DNA of 49,996 bases from a virus. Positions 8,301-16,479 of the stretch are shown here, piece by piece. Location: positions 1 through 49,996 of IMG/VR virus record IMGVR_UViG_3300007513_000064; one strand, given 5' to 3'. The first letter of the stretch is position 1. Every line of letters starts with the position of its first letter. The notes beneath the pieces were generated by a model. It ran no database searches, was not told where the DNA came from, and saw nothing but the letters and a program-made list of their open reading frames with translations. Made by a program: the position numbers and the translations under genes.

Positions 8301-11300
8301 ATGATGGCTGAGCAAACTTTTCGTTCACCAGGATTTTTTGAACAAGAGATAGACTTATCCGCTCGGGTCACTGCCCCCACCGGAACGCCAGCTGGCGTCA
8401 TTGGAACGGCATTAAGAGGCCCCGCGTTTGTCCCGGTGACAGTTGGTTCATTTGCAGATTTTGAGACCAGATTTGGTTCTTTAGACCCGGATCGATTTGG
8501 TCCTTATGCAGTACGAGAATTCTTGAATCACAGAACTTCGTTGACTTATATGCGCGTTTTGGGTGCTGGTGCCAACGAAACTTTGACTGATATCAGTAAC
8601 ACGGAGACGCAAGGAACAGTCAAAAATGCTGGATTTGTGATCCAGGGAACCGCAGTTGCTGGAGACGGAAGAGACCAAGGTGCCCCACAGTTCATTGTTG
8701 CATCGCATGTAGTACCGGTATATGAAGCAACAGGGTACCCCATCTTTACTGATAACAGCAGTTTTGATTTAGGCGGCCGCGACGCCGCTACAGACACAGT
8801 TCGTTTGGTTCGGGGCGTTGTTTTGATGTCCACTGGTACCAAGATGGAAATCTTGAGTTCCAGCCAATTTTATTCTCAAGCCGCAGCTTTGACGGACTTT
8901 GCTGTCGCGGAAGCCATAAGCGGTACGCCTCTTTCGATAGCTAAGTACTTTAAGTTAGTTCTCAGCTCTTCGACTGGGGGAGCTAATTTCGGTAATGATG
9001 AAGGTCTTGCAGGGGTTAGAATATTGACTGCTTCATTGGACCCCAACGACTCTAACTACATTGCTAAAGTCCTCAATACTGATCCGTTGCAGTTTCAGTC
9101 GGAGGGCCACGTTCTATACCAAGACTACGCCGTTGAGGAAGACCTGGCGAGCACAGTCAGCGCTACTGTAGGGGTTTATTCTGGGTCCACCAATACATCA
9201 GCTGCTAGTGGCGATACTTCTGAGACTTTTTTGGACGCCTTCGGTCGATTCGATACTAGGTACACGACCCCTAGAACTACTTCGTTTATTTCACAACCAT
9301 TCGGTGCTCGTGAATACGATTTATTTCATTTTGAGACGATCTCGGACGGCGCCGAAGCTTCGGATAAGTTCAAGGTTTCCATTGCTAATCTAAGAGCCAG
9401 TACGGATCCTAATAATAAATTTGGGACGTTCGAGGTGAGATTGCGAGACTTTGATGATAGTGATACTAATCCGGAGATACTCGAGCGGTATCCTGAATGT
9501 ACATTAGATCCCAACTCTGATCGCTATATTGCCCGACAGATAGGCGATAAGAAAGTTCGTTATGATTTTGATCAAGTGGACCCGGACGAGCGTCGTTTGG
9601 TGATCTCCGGTAAATATCCTAACGTATCGCGTCGCGTAAGGATAGTGATGCATAAATCGGTTACAGATGGTGACGTTCCGCACAGTTGCCTTCCGTTCGG
9701 CTTTCGAGGGCTTCCGGCCCTCAAGACTTCGGATACGCTCACAGACCTGACTTCGACTGCGCTAGTAGGTGGCGACGGCCGAACTCTAGGCACAGCAGCC
9801 GGCCCACGCCGGCTCACAGGGCAAATTACTGGCAGCCTTATCCCCTTCGGCACCGGCCTAGGCCAGCTCGCTAGTGCCCTTTCGGGTTCCATAGTCCCTC
9901 CCGTCCCGCTCAGGTTTAAAGTTACCAGAGGCCAAGTTAACAATTCGACTGTCCCTGCGTATGTGGGCGCACCCGGTAACAATGAGAGAGTAGACGGCCG
10001 TTATTATTGGGGCGTAAAAGGAGACAGGTTACCGCTTTCTTCTTCGCTTTCGACTAACGGGATCGCCAATGCAATCATGAATTCCAATGCTAGCAGTGTG
10101 GCCAATCCGCTGATTCGGGCCTATACGAAGTTTTCTGGCATCCAAAAGTTGGATACACTAGTAACTGGCACAGGAAAGGACGAGTTCAACAATGACAAGT
10201 TCACGCTAGCTAGAGTGGCGTTTGGTAATAACAGTGCCAACAATCTGCTATCGGAAGTGTTTACAGTAATTACGGGTACGGCTAGAGAGCACATAAAAGA
10301 GGCCGCCTATCTTCGCAACGGGGTACCCGATAGGAGCTCCTACACCATCAGCGACGGCCTGATGGCGAATCGATTCACGCTGGCATCACTGGTACAAACC
10401 AGCTCGGTCGTATTCAATAGATTCCAGGATTTTTGTAAATTTACGAACATCTTTTATGGAGGCTTTGACGGAGTCAATATATTGGATGAGAGTCAAGCTT
10501 TTTTCATGGATAGATCGATGTCTTCGGATACTGGCGGAGAGGCCATAGACGGCGACCCAGATCTGGGATTGGTCCAGGTTGGCAGCCAGAATCAGGCCGG
10601 CACCGGTCGCTTGAATAACAACGTGGCATCGATGAGAAGAGCGGTAGATATTATGACTGATCCTATGTCAGTTAATATCAACATCTTGGCGATTCCTGGA
10701 GTTAGAGAGCCATTTGTAACTGACCATGCTTTAGATAAGACAAAGGCATATTCTCAAGCGATCTATTTGATGGACCTCATTCGATATGATCAAGACAATG
10801 CTCGACTGTACGATGATTCTCCTGCTTCTAAAAGGCCTGATGTAAGAGAGACGACCGAAAATTTTGAGTCTCGGGCTCTAGACAACAACTATGGCGCAAC
10901 CTTCTTCCCGGACGTCTTCATCGACGATCCTATTAACAATCAAGTAGTGAAGGTCCCTGCTTCTGTTGCTGCGTTTGGAACTCTGGCCTTTAATGATAAG
11001 GTTGCATTCCCTTGGTTCGCTCCTGCTGGATTCAATCGAGGCGGCCTAGATTTCGTAGTGAATGTAGAGACCAGGCTTACGTCTGATGATAGAGACACGC
11101 TCTATGATGCTAGAATAAATCCGATTGCTGTATTTCCTAAGGCAGGATTTGTCATCTTTGGTCAAAAATCTTTACAGATGGCAAAATCAGCGCTGGACAG
11201 AATCAATGTTCGACGATTGATGCTTGAGATAAAGCGACAAGTTGTTCGAGTGGGCGATCGATTGCTTTTCGAGCCTAACAACGCTCAAACGAGAGCGCGC

Positions 11301-11510
11301 TTTGTTTCCCAAGTGACTCCTTTGCTAGCCCTGATCCAAGCCCAAGCAGGGGTTGAACAGTTCAAGGTAGTGTGTGATGAAACGAATAATACCGCAGAAG
11401 ATGTCGAAGCCAATAAAATGAATGGCAAGATCATCGTGGTACCAACCAGGGCTGTCGAATTCATTTCGATCGACTTTATTATCACAAATAGCGGAGTGAG
11501 CTTTGAGTAA
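8301..11510 (+). CDS. Tail sheath protein, copy 1 (gp18-like)
   Basis: This 1069-residue protein is a contractile sheath subunit. Seen: the N-terminal linker region typical of sheaths (SPGFFEQEIDLS, then PAGVIGTALRGPAFVPVTVG, about 8-48), a large variable middle (about 100-800) probably exposed on the outside, and the conserved C-terminal domain (about 895-1069) with FPWFAPAGFNRGGLD, a FPKAGFVIFGQKSL strand and LDRINVRRLMLEIKR. It is much longer than T4 gp18 (659 aa), the excess being in the middle. ATGs at 8301 and 8304 are both possible after CTAGGAG. It is followed after 41 bases by a diverged paralog. Confidence 0.93.
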   Translation: MMAEQTFRSPGFFEQEIDLSARVTAPTGTPAGVIGTALRGPAFVPVTVGSFADFETRFGSLDPDRFGPYAVREFLNHRTSLTYMRVLGAGANETLTDISNTETQGTVKNAGFVIQGTAVAGDGRDQGAPQFIVASHVVPVYEATGYPIFTDNSSFDLGGRDAATDTVRLVRGVVLMSTGTKMEILSSSQFYSQAAALTDFAVAEAISGTPLSIAKYFKLVLSSSTGGANFGNDEGLAGVRILTASLDPNDSNYIAKVLNTDPLQFQSEGHVLYQDYAVEEDLASTVSATVGVYSGSTNTSAASGDTSETFLDAFGRFDTRYTTPRTTSFISQPFGAREYDLFHFETISDGAEASDKFKVSIANLRASTDPNNKFGTFEVRLRDFDDSDTNPEILERYPECTLDPNSDRYIARQIGDKKVRYDFDQVDPDERRLVISGKYPNVSRRVRIVMHKSVTDGDVPHSCLPFGFRGLPALKTSDTLTDLTSTALVGGDGRTLGTAAGPRRLTGQITGSLIPFGTGLGQLASALSGSIVPPVPLRFKVTRGQVNNSTVPAYVGAPGNNERVDGRYYWGVKGDRLPLSSSLSTNGIANAIMNSNASSVANPLIRAYTKFSGIQKLDTLVTGTGKDEFNNDKFTLARVAFGNNSANNLLSEVFTVITGTAREHIKEAAYLRNGVPDRSSYTISDGLMANRFTLASLVQTSSVVFNRFQDFCKFTNIFYGGFDGVNILDESQAFFMDRSMSSDTGGEAIDGDPDLGLVQVGSQNQAGTGRLNNNVASMRRAVDIMTDPMSVNINILAIPGVREPFVTDHALDKTKAYSQAIYLMDLIRYDQDNARLYDDSPASKRPDVRETTENFESRALDNNYGATFFPDVFIDDPINNQVVKVPASVAAFGTLAFNDKVAFPWFAPAGFNRGGLDFVVNVETRLTSDDRDTLYDARINPIAVFPKAGFVIFGQKSLQMAKSALDRINVRRLMLEIKRQVVRVGDRLLFEPNNAQTRARFVSQVTPLLALIQAQAGVEQFKVVCDETNNTAEDVEANKMNGKIIVVPTRAVEFISIDFIITNSGVSFE

Positions 11511-11551
11511 GTGATAAATATAGTAAGAAGAACGATTCAGGAGATGCTATA

Positions 11552-14500
11552 ATGGCAGAGTTAACAGGCAAAAGCGCCGGTGTAAGCACACGAGAAATTG
11601 ATCTATCCGGACCTACTCAAATATCCCCCCGCGGGGTGCCAGCAGGCGTTATTGGCACTGCTGTTCGTGGTCCGGCTTTTGTGCCAGTCACGGTTGCTAC
11701 TTTTCAAGATTTTGTTGCCAATTTTGGCAATACAAACGGCGAGGATTTCGGGCCATTAGCTGTCAACGAATGGATGAAAAATGCTTCCGCCGGAACATAT
11801 GTTAGGTTATTAGGTGTAGGAGACGGTAAGCAGAGAGACGCTACAGACGGTGCAGTGACCAACGCTGGATTTGTGGTAGGTCAACAGCTTCCTCAAGCGA
11901 ACGGCCTTCTTGGCAGAAATCCATACAATGAAGCCCATGTTGCTGGAACTACTTCTGGATCGCTAGGAAGAGCTTATGTGTTGGGCTGTTTCATGTCTCA
12001 ATCGGCTGGCTCCACTTTGCTTTCTGATGCGGGGATCCTTTCGGGTACTAACGATGCGTATCCCATAATCCGCGGAGTGCTATTTGCGCCTTCCGGTGTG
12101 GTGCCTTCGTTGAGCTCTTCTGCAGAGACGAACAATGCTGCATCTACAACCCTCGGGGGTAGCAGCTTTGGCGGCGTAACTACAACGAATGGCGGCGCCT
12201 CCATAGGAGACGTCGTTACAGGTTCTGCCCTAGATCAGTTTGTTATGATCTTAAACGGGCTCAAAATTAGTGATTCCTATTCTAATATAGTAACCGCATC
12301 TTTTGATCCGAAAAGCACTAGCTATTTTGGAACTGTATTCAACACGGATCCCACTAAGATAGAAGAAGCAGGCCACTTCCTGTATACGCGTTACGACGTA
12401 GACCCAGCGATCGCTGTCATCACTGGATCCGGAATCGGACCGGCCGGTGGCCTCACAAAAAACAGTCCGGATACATCGGCTACACTGGCATTTCTGTTGT
12501 CTGGTTCGGCCGGCCGCGGCACGAGTGCTGCGACAACTGCCACTAACGTAGGAGCTCCGGATTTCGAGTCTTTCACTGATCGCTTCACCTTGGCATCATC
12601 GCCTTTTGTGATTTCACAGCAGTTCGGAGGTTCCAACAAGAACGTGTTCAGAGTGCACGCAAGAGATGCGGGTGCTGTTGGTAACACAGTGTTTAAGATC
12701 ACTATAGAGAATGTTCAAGCCTCAACTAACGATCTAGAGAAGTACGGCCAATTCGACTTGTTAGTGCGTAAGTTTGACGACTGGGACCAAGAACCTAAAG
12801 TTCTAGAGTCTTTCCGCGGCCTCAGCCTGAATCCTTCATCGGATCGCTATGTTGCTAGGATCGTTGGAGATTCGAATTCTTTTTACGATTTTGATAAGAA
12901 GGCGGGCAGTCAAAAACTGGTCGTTGAAGGAAAGTATCCCAATAATTCACAGTATGTTCGAATAGAAGAATCGGACGACTTACGTTTGGGCCGCCTAGAC
13001 GCAACCGCCATCCCAGTGGGCTTCCGTGGGTTACCTCACTTGGTAACATCCGGTACCGCAACGGACGGCAGTGCTACGACGAATATCTTGACCGGCACAT
13101 ATTCAACAACCATCAATTCGGACATCGTTGCTAGAGTCGTCCAGTTGCCAGTACCAATGCGCGAAACTGTTGCGTTAGGTTTAGTGCCCAAGAAGAAGGC
13201 CGATTCATCCTTGACGTGGGGTGTACAGTTTGAGAAGAAGGACAAAGCTAATGAGCCTAACAAGAATACGTCCTTAAATCTGACTCTGCCCAATCTAACC
13301 AAGTATTTTCCGGATTACCACATCACCAATCAGAATCCTATTGTGAGCAACAATGCCGGTACTCCTGATATCGGCGGCTGCGTGTTGGATGTGGACAGAT
13401 TCAATAACAACTTGTTCACACTAGAGAGGGTGGAGGTCATCACCGGTTCTAACGATAAGCCGGATCCACAACAGTGGGCGGCTGCGATATATAGGCGCAA
13501 TGGAGTCCAAGCCGGTACGATGACAGATCGAGATGGCACCACGGGTGTTGGTTCTAGGCTACTGGACCCTGCTAAAGACTTCAGTCACCTTCCGAGCGTG
13601 AAGTATCTCAAGTACACCTTTCCACTCCAAGGCGGCTTCGATGGCCTTAATATTTTCAACGAAGCCAAGTACAAAATGACCAATGTGGCCGTTCGTCGAG
13701 AGATGGACGATCCCAATGAGAATGCAGCCGCTTCTGCCACAGTGGCATCTGTGCGCAAAGCGATCGATGTCATGGAAGAGAAATCAGATGTTGACATCAA
13801 ACTGCTATCCCTCCCCGGTTATCGGCACGAAGCTATTACGGATTATGCCATTGATTCGGTGGAAAGAAGGTTTGATGCACTTTTGATCATGGATGTAGAA
13901 GAAAAAGACGGAGCAGATGCTTACGTTACTTCATCGGCCACTCAAGTTGTTAGTGTCACGAATACGGTTAGCAGGTTTGCTGCAAGAGCATTAGACTCCT
14001 CCTTTGCTGCAGCCTACTTTCCTGATGTAGTAATTACCGATCCTTCTACTAAGACCAACGTGGTTTGTCCTCCTTCGGTTGCAGTTCTCGGTGCCTTTGC
14101 GTTGAATGATGCAGTGGCTCATCCGTGGTTTGCTCCGGCTGGATTTACCAGAGGGGCTCTTAAGTCGGTGATCGAATCACAGGTAAAACTCAACAGGAAT
14201 AATTTAGACGAATTGTATTCTGCTGATGTCAATCCGCTCACCTCTTTCCCACACACTCCGGGCGTCGTGGTCTTTGGCCAGAAGACGCTGCTCGCTGCCC
14301 AGAGTGCCTTGGACAGGGTCAATGTACGTAGACTATTGATTGATGTTCGGCGCAAAGTGCGCAGCATCGCAAACGGGCTGTTATTTGAGCCCAACCGGGA
14401 AGAAACGCTGTCTAGGTTTAGTGCAGCAGTCACTCCGGTTCTTGCTAGGATTCAGCAACAGCAAGGTCTGGATCGATTCAAGGTGGTGATCGATACTTCT

Positions 14501-14623
14501 ACTACTACGCAAGTAGATGTAGAAAACAATACAATTCGCGGTAAAATCTTCTTGCAGCCGACACGGTCTGTGGAGTTCATCAGCTTGGACTTCGTGGTAA
14601 CTAATGCCGGCGCAGACGTATAA
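11552..14623 (+). CDS. Tail sheath protein, copy 2 (gp18-like)
   Basis: This 1023-residue paralog shares with copy 1 the start (VSTREIDLSGP, then PAGVIGTAVRGPAFVPVTVA), several internal blocks (a D-x-E-K-Y/N-K-F/Y-G-x-F segment, SDRYVAR, VGFRGLP, GGFDGLNI) and the C-terminal core (HPWFAPAGFTRGALK, VVFGQKTL, LDRVNVRRLLIDVRR, VEFISLDFVVTNAG). The two are alike along their whole length but clearly diverged, so this is an old duplication and not a repeat error. GGAGATGCT precedes the ATG, and GATAAATATAG lies 30 bases upstream. Whether both are in one sheath or are used at different ends or times is unknown. Confidence 0.93.
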   Translation: MAELTGKSAGVSTREIDLSGPTQISPRGVPAGVIGTAVRGPAFVPVTVATFQDFVANFGNTNGEDFGPLAVNEWMKNASAGTYVRLLGVGDGKQRDATDGAVTNAGFVVGQQLPQANGLLGRNPYNEAHVAGTTSGSLGRAYVLGCFMSQSAGSTLLSDAGILSGTNDAYPIIRGVLFAPSGVVPSLSSSAETNNAASTTLGGSSFGGVTTTNGGASIGDVVTGSALDQFVMILNGLKISDSYSNIVTASFDPKSTSYFGTVFNTDPTKIEEAGHFLYTRYDVDPAIAVITGSGIGPAGGLTKNSPDTSATLAFLLSGSAGRGTSAATTATNVGAPDFESFTDRFTLASSPFVISQQFGGSNKNVFRVHARDAGAVGNTVFKITIENVQASTNDLEKYGQFDLLVRKFDDWDQEPKVLESFRGLSLNPSSDRYVARIVGDSNSFYDFDKKAGSQKLVVEGKYPNNSQYVRIEESDDLRLGRLDATAIPVGFRGLPHLVTSGTATDGSATTNILTGTYSTTINSDIVARVVQLPVPMRETVALGLVPKKKADSSLTWGVQFEKKDKANEPNKNTSLNLTLPNLTKYFPDYHITNQNPIVSNNAGTPDIGGCVLDVDRFNNNLFTLERVEVITGSNDKPDPQQWAAAIYRRNGVQAGTMTDRDGTTGVGSRLLDPAKDFSHLPSVKYLKYTFPLQGGFDGLNIFNEAKYKMTNVAVRREMDDPNENAAASATVASVRKAIDVMEEKSDVDIKLLSLPGYRHEAITDYAIDSVERRFDALLIMDVEEKDGADAYVTSSATQVVSVTNTVSRFAARALDSSFAAAYFPDVVITDPSTKTNVVCPPSVAVLGAFALNDAVAHPWFAPAGFTRGALKSVIESQVKLNRNNLDELYSADVNPLTSFPHTPGVVVFGQKTLLAAQSALDRVNVRRLLIDVRRKVRSIANGLLFEPNREETLSRFSAAVTPVLARIQQQQGLDRFKVVIDTSTTTQVDVENNTIRGKIFLQPTRSVEFISLDFVVTNAGADV

Positions 14624-14674
14624 CATGATCAGACGCATAGTTATATAGAGCATCCTTAAGGAGTAGAAAGAAAA

Positions 14675-15163
14675 ATGGCAGAAACACTTCCAGTCACTGA
14701 CATGCTGCCCAACAAGTTTGAGCCAAAGCGCAAGTTTCGTTGGGTATTTGCAATCGAGGGCGTCGATGCCTTCCTCATCAAGACGGCGGCTCGTCCGACC
14801 ATCACCATTGAGGAGCAAGAGATTCCCTTCATGAATTCCACGAGATACATCGCAGGTAAATCCAAGTTTGAGACGTTAGCTGTGACGTTGCATGATCCTA
14901 TTGCTCCTTCGGGCGCTCAGCAGGTGATGGAGTGGGTTCGAACTCACTTTGAATCCGTTTCGGGCCGGGCCGGTTATGCTGACTTCTATAAGAGAGATTG
15001 CCAGCTCAAGCTGCTCGATCCCGTTGGGACGGTAGTGGAGCTGTGGGACATCAAGGGTGCATTTTTGACGAATGCGGGGTTCGGAGATCTAGATTACGGA
15101 TCGTCAGAACCAGCTGACATTTCGTTAACGATACGTTTCGATAACTGCGTCCTGCAGTACTAG
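14675..15163 (+). CDS. Tail tube protein (gp19-like)
   Basis: This 162-residue protein is the subunit of the inner tail tube; T4 gp19 is 163 residues. Seen: FEPKRKFRWVFAIEGVDAF near the N-terminus, the ARPTITIEEQEIPFMNSTRY strand and loop (about 39-58), VTLHDPIAPSGAQQVMEWVR (about 71-90), and a C-terminal beta sheet with LWDIKGAFLTNAGFGDLDYG (about 122-141) and ISLTIRFDNCVL. This is the standard order of the tube beta-barrel. An AAGGAGTAG site precedes the ATG, and a terminator follows 20 bases after the stop, closing the neck-sheath-tube unit. Confidence 0.93.
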   Translation: MAETLPVTDMLPNKFEPKRKFRWVFAIEGVDAFLIKTAARPTITIEEQEIPFMNSTRYIAGKSKFETLAVTLHDPIAPSGAQQVMEWVRTHFESVSGRAGYADFYKRDCQLKLLDPVGTVVELWDIKGAFLTNAGFGDLDYGSSEPADISLTIRFDNCVLQY

Positions 15164-15183
15164 TTATTTTTAGGGTGTACTCA

Positions 15184-15215
15184 ACCTCTCGGCAATGCCG
15201 AGAGGTTTTATTTTA
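15184..15215 (+). terminator. Rho-independent terminator after the tail tube gene
   Basis: A perfect 10-bp stem (ACCTCTCGGC at 15184-15193 pairing with 15197-15206), a 3-base loop and TTTTATTTT follow the tube stop codon. Confidence 0.92.
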
Positions 15216-15313
15216 AGTTCTTTCTAACTCTTCTAAACTTCGCAACAAACAAAGACCCCCTGTTAACACGGTATTGTCTTACACATATCATTTAGCAGAG
15301 GAGTAAGCATATA

Positions 15314-16168
15314 GTGAGCAACGAAACTAGAGAAGGCAACGAAGTATTTTCTGCTGCACAAGCACAACAGGCCGGTTTTCAGACTAAAAACGTCATGGCT
15401 GACGACTTCGGATTCGAAGTTCCAGTCGAGGCTGTGCCCCTCCCGTCTAATGGTGTCGTCTACCCTGTGGACAACCCGTTGCATGGTTTGGAGACACTAG
15501 ACATCAAGGCTATGACCGCTCGCGAGGAAGACATTCTTACTTCTCGCGCTCTGATCAAAAAGGGGACGGTAATTACCGAGCTCATCAAGTCTTGTTTAGT
15601 CAACAAGAGCATCGATGTCGAAGACATGTTGGTGGGAGATCGCAATGCCATCATGACTGCGTTGCGCATCACCGGCTATGGCTCTCAATACACAGTTGAA
15701 GTCGACTGTCCGGACTGCGGCGAAAAATCCAAGCAGGATTTTCAATTGACAGAACTTCCGATCAAGAGATTAGAGATACCCCCTGTAGCTGAAGGCGCCA
15801 ACTTGTTCGAATTCAAGTTGCCAGTGACAAAGAAGAAGGTGCATTTTCGTTTTCTGACTGGCCACGATGAGACCGATATTACTGTTACTCAGGATCGCCG
15901 CAAGAAGATGGGTACGCAGGCGGACAATTTGGTCACTACTCGGTTGCAGCATCAACTCGTTGCTGTCGAAGGCGTCAAGGATCGCTCCAAGATCAACATG
16001 TTTGTGCGCAATATGCCAGCCAGAGATTCCTTGGCGCTGCGCAAACACGTGGATAAGCACGAGCCCGGCATCGATATGAAGCAGTGGATGGATTGCACGA
16101 ACTGCATGGAATCATCGGAGGTTCGGCTCCCAATGGGCGCCTCGTTTTTTTGGCCTGATCTCGAGTGA
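15314..16168 (+). CDS. Baseplate hub assembly / tail chaperone-type protein (gp26-like)
   Basis: This 284-residue protein matches the T4_baseplate (gp26-type) pattern: PLPSNGVVYP (about 42-51), LDIKAMTAREEDILTSRALI (about 62-81), then ITGYGSQYTVEVDCPDCGEK with a CxxC pair (about 118-137), and a second CxxC (CTNC, about 261-264). The four Cys could bind one zinc. It starts with GTG after GAGGAGTAAG. It lies between tube and tape measure, the classic place of the tail assembly chaperone pair. Its last codons cross a run of seven T (16145-16151); a +1 (or -2) shift there would bypass the stop at 16168 and fuse it to the next frame, giving a product of about 367 residues. Confidence 0.8.
   Translation: MSNETREGNEVFSAAQAQQAGFQTKNVMADDFGFEVPVEAVPLPSNGVVYPVDNPLHGLETLDIKAMTAREEDILTSRALIKKGTVITELIKSCLVNKSIDVEDMLVGDRNAIMTALRITGYGSQYTVEVDCPDCGEKSKQDFQLTELPIKRLEIPPVAEGANLFEFKLPVTKKKVHFRFLTGHDETDITVTQDRRKKMGTQADNLVTTRLQHQLVAVEGVKDRSKINMFVRNMPARDSLALRKHVDKHEPGIDMKQWMDCTNCMESSEVRLPMGASFFWPDLE
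16145..16151 (+). other. Candidate +1 (or -2) translational frameshift site, T7 run
   Basis: The zero frame reads TCG TTT TTT TGG and stops 15 bases later. After a +1 shift it reads TTT GGC CTG ATC and stays open to 16415. The joining segment (FFGLISSDKEVFLQQIFILM) is protein-like and leads directly into the downstream protein, which has no ribosome site near its own first ATG or TTG. A sequencing error in the homopolymer is the alternative. Confidence 0.6.
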
Positions 16169-16202
16169 CAAGGAAGTATTCCTACAACAAATCTTCATTT
16201 TG

Positions 16203-16415
16203 ATGTATTATGTGGGCTTCACGTATGGCGAAGCCTATGCACTACCCATATGGCAAAGAGTTTGGTTCATAGAGCGTGTTAACGAAGAGTTCAAGCGCGC
16301 TGCTGAACAAAACTCTAATGCTAGTCGAGCTGCCCACGACAACACCTCAGAGCAGCGAGCCATGGCCGGCAGAGCCCGCTCCCAGGTGCCAGCCAAGTTG
16401 AGGCGTTTTACATAA
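16203..16415 (+). CDS. Small tail-assembly protein, probably made mainly as a frameshift extension (gp51-like position)
   Basis: As a separate gene it would be about 70 residues from the ATG at 16203 (TTG at 16200 also possible). Seen: YYVGFTYGEAYALPIWQRVW, then WFIERVNEEFKRA, and a C-terminus ending RSQVPAKLRRF; small proteins with this F-T-Y-x-E-A-Y-x-L-P-x-W signature occur next to gp26-like genes in large myoviruses. The frame is open upstream back to the T run at 16145, and the only purine-rich stretch (AAGGAAG at 16170-16176) is too far from the first start codon. I therefore favour expression as the C-terminal part of a fusion with the gp26-like protein, as in G/GT tail chaperones. Confidence 0.65.
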   Translation: MYYVGFTYGEAYALPIWQRVWFIERVNEEFKRAAEQNSNASRAAHDNTSEQRAMAGRARSQVPAKLRRFT

Positions 16416-16479
16416 TGCCGCTCGTCAATACTAACGGCTGTTAAATAGTTACAGAATGTGATGTTAAAGTGTAACTACT

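Noticed and set aside
8301-14623. Sheath duplication as an assembly artefact
   Set aside because: The two genes differ throughout at DNA and protein level and have separate ribosome sites, so they are real paralogs.
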